26,215 nt of DNA from Bacteroidota bacterium (lineage in GTDB: Bacteria > Bacteroidota > Bacteroidia > Bacteroidales > Prolixibacteraceae): the NCBI GenBank assembly GCA_030691295.1, contig JAUYEQ010000517.1, positions 1-26,215 of the forward strand. The letters run 5' to 3'. This document shows, piece by piece, positions 16,007 through 22,252 of this stretch. The first letter of the stretch is position 1. Each line of letters opens with the position of its first letter. The notes under the pieces are model-generated. The model was not told where the DNA came from, did not search any database, and saw only the letters and a program-made list of their open reading frames with translations. The position numbers and the translations under genes were made by a program.

Positions 16007-16030
16007 TTTTGATGTAAACATACATCAAAA
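16007..16030. promoter_or_regulatory. ArsR operator: perfect 10-bp inverted repeat
   Basis: TTTTGATGTA and TACATCAAAA are separated by AACA. This is a perfect dyad just upstream of the chosen arsR start. On the minus strand its centre contains TATGTTTA, close to the -7 box TAnnTTTG, so a bound repressor would cover the promoter. Confidence 0.75.
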
Positions 16031-16174
16031 AAAATATCGAGTGCCTTAATTAGGTTTGTTAATGATGGTTAATGTTGTTGAGTTTTTTGTTTCAAGTTTT
16101 TTTGATCTTTAATCCTTACTGATGGATTCGATAAAGATGAGCAATAGTAATAAGGTTCGCATAATTGATACAAT

Positions 16175-16209
16175 TTTGCCCCCGCACTTGTTCGACATTG
16201 ATACATTTG
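16175..16209 (+). promoter_or_regulatory. Candidate promoter (distal) of the small membrane protein gene
   Basis: TACATTTG (16202-16209) matches TAnnTTTG exactly. TTTG at 16175-16178 is a possible -33 box, with a 23-base spacer, slightly long. Transcription would begin near 16215, giving a leader of about 120 bases to the ATG at 16336. The rest of 16031-16335 is AT-rich and shows no other gene. Confidence 0.45.
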
Positions 16210-16295
16210 AGTTATGCATAAGGTAAAAGAATTGCAACACACTTATTGCAGATAACTAAGTGAATGAAATTCATTTTAATTTTCTTTAACATTCA

Positions 16296-16329
16296 TTTGG
16301 AAAAAGATTCTGCTTAAGTATTACTTTTG
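16296..16329 (+). promoter_or_regulatory. Candidate promoter (proximal) of the small membrane protein gene
   Basis: TTTG (16296-16299) and TACTTTTG (16322-16329) fit the Bacteroidota -33/-7 pair, with a 22-base spacer. The start site would fall at or next to the ATG at 16336, which would make the mRNA leaderless if this promoter is used. Confidence 0.4.
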
Positions 16330-16335
16330 TCATCA

Positions 16336-16638
16336 ATGAAAGTGTCAAAACACATATTATTCCGATTGCTTTTTCTGACAGCAATACTTTTTTGTTTAGG
16401 ACTTGAAGTTTATACTTATTACAATACTCCCGTTTGTAATACAGAACTTTCTTCTGAACTGAATTGCGAGGCGAATAATGTTCTATCCAGTGTTGATTCA
16501 TTTGACGATGACCATATTAATCAAGTTGACGAACCGTTTTATTCGGTTGAACAAAAGGTACACTTGTCGTTTTCAAACGACTCGTTTTTATTAAATAAGT
16601 TTTCCATTTCGAGTTGGCAGCCGCCAAAATCTGCTTAA
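16336..16638 (+). CDS. Small exported or membrane-anchored protein, function unknown
   Basis: A 100-residue product I do not recognise. It has a basic start, then a hydrophobic helix (about residues 7-28, LFRLLFLTAILFCLGLEVYT), so it is a signal-anchor or signal peptide. An acidic extracytoplasmic part follows with two cysteines (PVCNTE, LNCEAN) that could form a disulphide, and the ending SSWQPPKSA. A TTG nine bases upstream is in frame but lies in the proximal promoter box, so ATG is preferred. It precedes the terB-dedA-terC array by about 220 bp on the same strand. Confidence 0.6.
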   Translation: MKVSKHILFRLLFLTAILFCLGLEVYTYYNTPVCNTELSSELNCEANNVLSSVDSFDDDHINQVDEPFYSVEQKVHLSFSNDSFLLNKFSISSWQPPKSA

Positions 16639-16792
16639 CTGATATTTCCCTTTAATTCGATAAGCAATAGAACTTCAGTCTATTTGTTTGACAAGTAGCA
16701 TCTTAAATTGCTTCTTCGAAATATTCACTCTTATTTATTTTTTGATTTTCAGCGCTTTATTAAAAGCTCTTGATCTATCTTATAAAAATCGT

Positions 16793-16814
16793 GATGATTT
16801 ATTTCTAAATCATC
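16793..16814. promoter_or_regulatory. Perfect 9-bp inverted repeat upstream of the membrane array
   Basis: GATGATTTA and TAAATCATC are separated by TTTC, 41 bp before the first gene of the array (16856). No T-run follows, so an operator or RNA hairpin is more likely than a terminator. No clear promoter was found in 16639-16855. Confidence 0.55.
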
Positions 16815-16855
16815 CTAAAAATTGATTCTTTAATTTACTATAAAAACTTTTCACC

Positions 16856-17206
16856 ATGGAACTTGAAAACTTTTTTGGAAGCAGACAACAGGATCGAAGA
16901 TTCGACCATGATAACGGATATCAGGATAATCCACGCCAAACTCAAAATTTCAGATATCCCGGTCAAAGACATTACTCCAATTTTAGAATGGAATATTTTC
17001 TGGAAAAATTAAGAACCAACAGAAAGCTGAAGGGACTTGTAATAGTTGCATTCCTTTTGTTTTTGGCAATTGTTTTTGCTCTGATTGCAATTTTTCTGCC
17101 CCTAATTTTAAAATTTCTTAATTACATCAGCGAAAATGGAGTTCAAGGTATTCTAGATAGTGTTACCGGTTTTCTTGATAAACTATGGAAAGGATCAGGT
17201 AAATGA
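16856..17206 (+). CDS. Single-membrane-segment protein, function unknown
   Basis: A 116-residue protein. The first 60 residues are polar and rich in Arg, Gln and Asn. A long hydrophobic helix follows at about 59-87 (GLVIVAFLLFLAIVFALIA), then an amphipathic tail (LDSVTGFLDKLWKGSGK). I do not recognise a family. Its stop overlaps the TerB start by 4 bp (ATGA), so the two are translationally coupled, and it is the first gene of the array. The probable topology is N-terminus in the cytoplasm; it could anchor or recruit the TerB-like protein to the membrane. That is inference. Confidence 0.7.
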   Translation: MELENFFGSRQQDRRFDHDNGYQDNPRQTQNFRYPGQRHYSNFRMEYFLEKLRTNRKLKGLVIVAFLLFLAIVFALIAIFLPLILKFLNYISENGVQGILDSVTGFLDKLWKGSGK

Positions 17207-17569
17207 AAACTTACAAACCAATTATTGACGAACATTTTCTTTTAAATATTAAATATAAATCACATAAAATGGGCAAATTGGATTCTCACTCAGACTCAAT
17301 TGTTAAGGAAAATTCGGAGTATTTCATTCATCTTATCCGAATTGCATTGGCAGATGATGTTATCAGCATCAAGGAATTGGAATTACTACATCGGGTAAGC
17401 AAAAAGTTGGGATTTACAGCAGAAGAAACTGATCACTTAATAAGAACAACCAGAAAGTCAGACTACACTCCTCCTACAATTCTGCAAGCACGCTTCGAAC
17501 AGGTTTATGAGATTGTAAACATGACCCTTGTGGATGGATCAATCAATAAAAATGAAATGTTTATGGCTA

Positions 17570-17595
17570 GTGTTGTGTTAATTTAAAATTGACGG
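17570..17595 (+). repeat. IS630 terminal inverted repeat, left
   Basis: Tip GTGTTGTGTTA, inner end TTGACGG. It pairs with 18743-18768 at 19 of 26 positions. The transposase stop codon (17578-17580) lies within it. Confidence 0.85.
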
Positions 17596-18713
17596 ATAAA
17601 GTCTTTTCAGTTTTATCCGTGCTTGGTCGTTTGTAAACTGCCACTTGATTCTGGCAGTTTTATTGTTCCTGTGATTTTCCCATGCTTTTATTTCTGATGA
17701 TATTTTCTTTATTGTTGGAATATGTCGGTTTAAACACTGCCCATTGAGTACATGCAATTCGATTTCTGCCATATTTAACCAACTCCCATGCTTTGGGGTA
17801 AAGATGAATTCAAATCTGTCACACAGTCGTTTTGCTTCTTCCGGCAAAAATGTTTCGTAGAAAGCAGAGGCATTGTGTGTCTTGAAATTATCCATGACCA
17901 GTTTTATCTTTTTTGCCATTGGGTACATTTCATCAGCTATCCGCTTCATAAATCTTGCCCAGTCTTTTTTTGTTTTGTATTCCGTGACCTCAACTAACCT
18001 TTTGCCCTTTAACGGTTCATTTGCCATAAAAACATTGACCATCCCATGTCTGATATATTCATAATCAAGCCGGGCTTCCTGACCAGGCTTGATGGGAGTC
18101 GATGCAACTTCTTCGATCAACTGTTTGGGCGACTCGTCCATACAAACAACCGGATAATTTTCATCGTAAGGCAGCTTGTATATGTCCAGCACATGTTCCA
18201 TGTTGGCAACAAATTCACTGCTTTGTTCCGGCGGGATAACCCATCCTTTTACTTTCCAAGGCTTAAGTTCGTTTTTTTTAGAACCTCTCTCACTGTCACA
18301 TGAGAGATATAGTCAACATATTTGAATTCTACCATCTTGTCGGCCAAGAGCCTTAGCGACCATTTTGCAAACCCTTTGGGAGGCTCACTGCAGCAGAGGG
18401 TTACCAATCTTGCTTCAATATCGCCATCTACCTTTTTGGTATAATTTTGGGGCGATGCCCGTCGTTCCAGCACACTTTCAAAACCTTCTTCAATGAACTT
18501 TTTCTTGACCCGGTCAATGGTCCGCTCCCCAATTCGCAATATCTTACAGATATCCGAATTCTTAATGTCAGCATTTGTTGAAAATTCGCCTTTGTCACAA
18601 TTCAATAAAATATACGCTGCGCGATAGGCTTGTGAGGAATGGCTCCCTTTGCTTATTACTTTATCAAGATCTTCAATCTCAGATTTGCTTAGTTTGATTG
18701 TGTAAAGTAGCAT
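17578..18713 (-). CDS. IS630-family transposase, two frames joined by -1 frameshift
   Basis: The first frame starts at Met (18711-18713, MLLYTIKLSK) and encodes the helix-turn-helix part (ICKILRIGERTIDRVKKKF) up to a stop at 18249. The second frame encodes the DDE domain: VCMDES (first Asp), LVMDNFKTH (second Asp) and GSWLNMAEIE (catalytic Glu), ending at 17578. The frames overlap at a run of eight A residues (18272-18279). A -1 slip there gives one 378-residue protein, a usual length for the family. All catalytic residues are present, so the element may be active. Confidence 0.85.
18272..18279 (-). promoter_or_regulatory. A8 slippery site for -1 frameshifting in the IS630 transposase
   Basis: On the minus strand CTA AAA AAA ACG contains the heptamer A AAA AAA. 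Slipping back one base gives AAC GAA CTT and leads into the DDE frame. A simple sequencing or mutational loss of one A in a nine-A run would also explain the split. Confidence 0.65.
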
Positions 18714-18742
18714 AGTTTTTCTAGCAAAGCTACACAATTAAA

Positions 18743-18768
18743 CCGTCATATCAAAACTAACTTAACAC
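18743..18768 (-). repeat. IS630 terminal inverted repeat, right
   Basis: Read from the outside in it begins GTGTTAAGTTA and ends ATGACGG, matching the left copy. The transposase start (18713) lies 30 bp inside. Confidence 0.85.
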
Positions 18769-18940
18769 TAGTAGTTTCGCTGCTAAATCCGGATTTAATG
18801 AAAAAGAAATCCCGAATTTGCTGGTTCTGCTATTAAATGGTATTCGACTAGAGAAAAGTAAAGGTGAGATTTTTAGTGAATATCAAAATAAAGTGATGAA
18901 ACATGCCTGATCGTTGCATCAGTTTAATTAAAAAACAGGG

Positions 18941-19555
18941 ATGAAGAACTGGTTTAAATCGCTACATAAATGGGGTATGCAATGGGCAAACACCAAATGG
19001 GGTGCTTGGGCATTGTTTATTTGTGCTTTTGCTGATGCATCGTTCTTGCCGTTGCCCACTCCAATGTTTTTTATGGCTTTAACATTACTCAATATCACAA
19101 AAGCTTATAAATATGCATTATTTGGCACTATGGGAACATTAACAGGTGCTATCGCCGGATATGCAATTGGTCATTTTGTGTGGCTTGATGCTCACGGTGA
19201 ATTTACCAGTCTGGCCAGATTTGTGTTCGAAAATATCCCGGGATTTACCGAGGCTGTATACCAATCTATTCATATTCAATTCACCAAATGGGGCTTGGGC
19301 ATTTTGTTTTTAGCCCCATTTATTCCTGTTCCGTACAAGTTATTTTCAATTACCTCCGGAGCATTTGACATAAATATCTTCATCTTTTCAATTGGTACTC
19401 TTATCGGTCAAGGGTTAAGGTTTTATCTTTTATCGTTCCTAATCATCAAATTAGGTCCGGCGGTAAAAAAGATATTTGAGTTTAATAAGAAACCTATTGC
19501 CATTCTGGCAACCACTTGTGTTGCGATTGCTATTATCGCATTTAAAGTATTCTAA
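18941..19555 (+). CDS. YqaA family VTT-domain membrane protein
   Basis: A 204-residue inner-membrane protein of the YqaA branch of the DedA/VTT superfamily. The key segment is FADASFLPLPTP (30-41), followed by a Gly-rich re-entrant region (MGTLTGAIAGYAIG) and the second half LAPFIPVPYKLFSITSGAF, where the family's FxPxP-like motif lies. Four to five membrane segments are visible. VTT proteins move or scramble lipids and affect membrane potential and metal sensitivity. It starts 30 bp after the TerB stop and 18 bp before the DedA gene. Confidence 0.88.
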   Translation: MKNWFKSLHKWGMQWANTKWGAWALFICAFADASFLPLPTPMFFMALTLLNITKAYKYALFGTMGTLTGAIAGYAIGHFVWLDAHGEFTSLARFVFENIPGFTEAVYQSIHIQFTKWGLGILFLAPFIPVPYKLFSITSGAFDINIFIFSIGTLIGQGLRFYLLSFLIIKLGPAVKKIFEFNKKPIAILATTCVAIAIIAFKVF

Positions 19556-19573
19556 TTTATACGACTATGTTTT

Positions 19574-20230
19574 ATGGAAATAGTAAACAGCTTTTTTGAT
19601 TTATTTCTTCATCTGGATAAGCAATTATTCAGTTTGGTTACGGAATACAAAAATTGGACTTATCTAATTCTGTTTTGTATAATTTTTTGCGAAACAGGAT
19701 TAGTAGTAACTCCATTTCTGCCGGGCGATTCACTCTTATTCGCTACTGGAGCCATTGCCGCTCTTGGCATATTAAATATTTGGATTTTGATTGGGCTTTT
19801 GTGCATTGCTGCGATTCTGGGTGATAGTGTAAATTATTCACTCGGTAAGTTTTTAGGGGAAAAAGTATTCGAAAGAAACTATCGGTTAATCAAAAAAGAA
19901 TATCTGTACCGTACTCAAGAATTTTACGAAAAACATGGTGGAAAAACCATTATCATAGCCCGTTTTGTCCCTATAATCAGGACTTTTGCCCCATTCATTG
20001 CTGGAGTGGGATCAATGAATTATTGGAGGTTCATTTCATTCAACATTATTGGAGGTATTTTGTGGGTATTCATCTGTTCATTTGGTGGATATTTTTTTGG
20101 CAATTTACCATTTGTTAAAAGCAACTTTTCAGTAGTTGTAATGGCAATAATATTCATTTCCATACTCCCTTTGATTTTAGAATACTTAAAACACAAACTT
20201 AAACCTAAAAATTCTAAATATGGTTATTGA
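19574..20230 (+). CDS. DedA family membrane protein (VTT domain)
   Basis: A 218-residue DedA protein with Glu40 in the first helix, TPFLPGDSLLF (46-56), Asp84 in GDSVNY and the signature FVPIIRTFAPFIAG (131-144). These residues are conserved in DedA proteins that recycle undecaprenyl phosphate or flip phospholipids. The preceding basic loop (FERNYRLIKKEYLYRTQEFYEKHGG) is typical. The ATG at 19574 is chosen because the family motif spacing fits; an earlier ATG at 19567 is out of frame. Its end overlaps the TerC start by 11 bp. Confidence 0.93.
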   Translation: MEIVNSFFDLFLHLDKQLFSLVTEYKNWTYLILFCIIFCETGLVVTPFLPGDSLLFATGAIAALGILNIWILIGLLCIAAILGDSVNYSLGKFLGEKVFERNYRLIKKEYLYRTQEFYEKHGGKTIIIARFVPIIRTFAPFIAGVGSMNYWRFISFNIIGGILWVFICSFGGYFFGNLPFVKSNFSVVVMAIIFISILPLILEYLKHKLKPKNSKYGY

Positions 20231-21143
20231 TGTATATGTGTGGGCTGGATTTATTGCTTTTGTAGTATTGTTGTTAGCCATCGATCTGGGTATTTTTCAC
20301 CGTAAATCACATGAAGTAAAAATCAAGGAAGCCCTTATTTGGAGCGCTGTATGGATTTCATTAGCTCTTATTTTTAATTATGGCGTTTATGTATTCTTAG
20401 GAGAAGAGAAAGCTCTTGAATTCCTGACCGGTTATTTGATTGAAAAATCGTTGAGCGTAGATAATTTGTTTGTTTTCATTATGCTTTTCACATTTTTCAA
20501 TGTTCAGTCCAAATACCAGCACAAAGTTTTGTTTTGGGGGATTCTTGGAGCCTTAATTATGCGAGCCATCTTTATTTTTGCTGGTGTTGCGCTTATTAGC
20601 AAATTTCATTGGATTATTTATATTTTCGGTGCCTTCATGATTTTTACAGGGATCAAAATGCTTTTTCACAAAGACGAAGAAATAGTCCCGGACAAAAATC
20701 CACTGGTCAGATTATTCAAAAAGTTCTTTCCGGTTTCGGAGCAAATGCATGGAAGCAAATTTTTCGTGAAACTAAATTCAAAAACTATTGCAACCCCTTT
20801 GTTTATTGTGCTTTTGGTTGTTGAATTTACTGATTTAATCTTTGCAGTCGATTCCATTCCTGCGATTCTAGCAATATCAAATGACACATTTATTATTTTC
20901 ACTTCAAATGTATTTGCCATTTTAGGTTTAAGAGCATTGTATTTTGCCCTTGCCGGGATAACCAAATATTTCCACTACCTGAAATATGGCTTATCCGCTA
21001 TTCTGGTTTTTGTTGGGGTAAAAATGGTCATCGTTGGATTTTATAAAATACCAATTATTTACTCTCTGTTGACCATCCTTGGAATACTTCTTATATCGGT
21101 ATTAGCATCAGTAATGTTTAAAAATAAGAAAAAATATGAGTAG
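20220..21143 (+). CDS. TerC family integral membrane protein
   Basis: A 307-residue protein with about nine membrane helices. The two family signature helices are FLTGYLIEKSLSVDNLFVFIMLF (68-90; Glu75, Asp81) and FTDLIFAVDSIPAILAIS (203-220; Asp205, Asp211), and acidic Asp22 in the first helix is also typical. TerC/Alx proteins export manganese and support metalation of exported proteins. A soluble loop (about 150-185) separates the halves. The gene overlaps DedA by 11 bp and the UPF0114 gene by 8 bp. A TerB partner, normally beside TerC, is the one broken by the IS. Note that E. coli Alx is controlled by an alkaline-pH riboswitch; no such leader is possible here because the gene is internal. 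Confidence 0.94.
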   Translation: MVIDVYVWAGFIAFVVLLLAIDLGIFHRKSHEVKIKEALIWSAVWISLALIFNYGVYVFLGEEKALEFLTGYLIEKSLSVDNLFVFIMLFTFFNVQSKYQHKVLFWGILGALIMRAIFIFAGVALISKFHWIIYIFGAFMIFTGIKMLFHKDEEIVPDKNPLVRLFKKFFPVSEQMHGSKFFVKLNSKTIATPLFIVLLVVEFTDLIFAVDSIPAILAISNDTFIIFTSNVFAILGLRALYFALAGITKYFHYLKYGLSAILVFVGVKMVIVGFYKIPIIYSLLTILGILLISVLASVMFKNKKKYE

Positions 21144-21642
21144 CAAATTTGAAACAGTATTTGAGAAAATAATTTTCTCAAGCAGGTGGATACAGGCACC
21201 TCTTTACGGAGGGCTTATTTTAGGTGGAATGTTATACACCTACAAATATTTGGTTGAATTGATTCATTTATTCACAAGCATAAATGAAATTACTGAGACA
21301 GCATTAATGCTTGGAGTACTTACTTTGGTAGATATAACTATGGTTGCAAATCTTCTGATAATGGTTATCGTTGGGGGTTATTCAACTTTTGTTAGTCGGC
21401 TTGATATCGATAAACATGAAGATAAACCAGAATGGCTTCAAAAAATTGATGCTGGTTCATTAAAAGTAAAATTAGCCGGTTCGTTAGTTGGCGTATCAAG
21501 TATTCATCTGCTGCAAACCTTTATAAATATAAAAAATCATGAATCTGAACATGTCATGTGGCAAGTTATCATTCATGTAGTCTTTTTATTTTCAGCACTT
21601 ATGCTTGCTTATACAGAAAAAATTTTACATCAAAAACATTAA
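21136..21642 (+). CDS. UPF0114 / YqhA-like (TIGR00645) membrane protein
   Basis: A 168-residue protein matching the YqhA family. It begins with EKIIFSSRWIQAPLYGGLI, followed by LVDITMVANLLIMVIVGGYSTFVSRL, then a charged loop (DKHEDKPEWL), SLKVKLAGSLVGVSSIHLLQ and a final membrane helix before LAYTEKI. There are about four membrane segments. The biological function of the family is not known. It overlaps the TerC stop by 8 bp, so it belongs to the same transcript. Confidence 0.9.
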   Translation: MSSKFETVFEKIIFSSRWIQAPLYGGLILGGMLYTYKYLVELIHLFTSINEITETALMLGVLTLVDITMVANLLIMVIVGGYSTFVSRLDIDKHEDKPEWLQKIDAGSLKVKLAGSLVGVSSIHLLQTFINIKNHESEHVMWQVIIHVVFLFSALMLAYTEKILHQKH

Positions 21643-21672
21643 CCCCATTTATTATTTTAAAATTCGATAATT

Positions 21673-21951
21673 ATGAACTGTCCATTATGTAATGTGGCTC
21701 TTGTTATGTCAGAAAAACAGGGAATTGAAATTGATTATTGTCCCAAATGCCGGGGAGTTTGGCTAGATCGGGGAGAACTCAATAAAATTATTGAGCGATC
21801 TGCACCTGATAGTCTGAACAGAAATTATGGTTCAGATCAGTCGTTTAATCGGCAACGCGACGATGACGATGATCATCATAAATACCAAAGTGATAGTAAC
21901 TATTATGAGAATCAAAAAACCAAAGGCTGGTTGTCGAACTTATTTGACTAA
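21673..21951 (+). CDS. zf-TFIIB domain zinc-ribbon protein
   Basis: A 92-residue protein. The N-terminal zinc ribbon has Cys3, Cys6 (CPLC) and Cys23, Cys26 (CPKC), followed by RGVWLDRGELNKI, the hallmark of the zf-TFIIB family. The rest is a disordered, Asp- and His-rich tail (DDDDDHH) that could bind metal, and it ends with KGWLSNLFD. It is the last gene of the array, 30 bp after the UPF0114 gene. The role is unknown. Confidence 0.88.
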   Translation: MNCPLCNVALVMSEKQGIEIDYCPKCRGVWLDRGELNKIIERSAPDSLNRNYGSDQSFNRQRDDDDDHHKYQSDSNYYENQKTKGWLSNLFD

Positions 21952-21963
21952 AGAATTATTTTT

Positions 21964-22005
21964 AAGGAGGCCGTCTCAAAATACAAATTTGTGATGGCCT
22001 TCCTT
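21964..22005. repeat. Hairpin and probable IS1182-type end after the array
   Basis: AAGGA-GGCC pairs with GGCC-T-TCCTT, enclosing the palindrome ACAAATTTGT. Read on the minus strand it includes TTTTGAGACGGCCTCC, similar to ends of IS1182-like elements in Bacteroidota. It could also act as a terminator for the membrane array, but it has only a short T-run. Confidence 0.55.
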
Positions 22006-22117
22006 TCTATAGTCTAGACTTTGGTTTTTACATTCATATACTATGTGAGGATAAACCTGACTGCCAATATTGTTTTGTTGATATTTTGTAGGATTTTTTC
22101 AATTAAAAAATCCAAAA

Positions 22118-22252
22118 TCAGGGTTTTTTAAGCCCCAATTTTGGATAACTGTGTGCAAGAGCAATTAATTCAGTCTCAATTTCAACTTTATTCTTACCCC
22201 TGAGCATAAATCGTCTGAAACCGTTGTTTTGTTTGATATTTCCAAAGGTTAT
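22118..22252 (-). pseudogene. C-terminal remnant of an IS1182-like transposase
   Basis: The minus strand reads ITFGNIKQNNGFRRFMLRGK, then KVEIETELIALAHS, and stops at 22118. This is the well-conserved tail of IS1182/DDE transposases (FGNIK...FRRF.LRG...E..L..LAHN). Everything upstream is missing: homology begins at the stop codon of the outer-membrane efflux gene. With the hairpin at 21964-22005 as the element end, the remnant covers about 290 bp and holds no active gene. Confidence 0.75.

Larger units (their letters stand above)
17570..18768 (-). mobile_element. Complete IS630-family insertion sequence
   Basis: A 1199-bp element flanked by TA on both sides (17568-17569, 18769-18770), the target duplication of the IS630/Tc1-mariner group. 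The 26-bp terminal inverted repeats match at 19 positions, with GTGTT at the tips and TGACGG at the inner end. It carries one transposase in two frames. It looks intact and sits inside a TerB-like gene, opposite in orientation to the host operon. Confidence 0.93.
17203..18910 (+). pseudogene. TerB-like protein gene split by an IS630 insertion
   Basis: The 5' part (17203-17569) codes an alpha-helical TerB-like domain: FIHLIRIALADDVISIKELELL, LGFTAEETDHLI and VDGSINKNEMFMA, with the acidic DGxI-type turns of the family. The frame is cut at a TA in the Ala-Ser codons. Beyond the element, 18771-18910 continues as SSFAAKSGFNEKEIPNLLVLLLNGIRLEK and ends KVMKHA stop. Removing the IS and one TA gives an intact 168-residue protein with no other lesion, so the insertion is recent. 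As it stands, a truncated 127-residue product ending VVLI would be made. TerB proteins are linked to tellurite and membrane-metal stress, usually beside TerC, as here. Confidence 0.88.
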
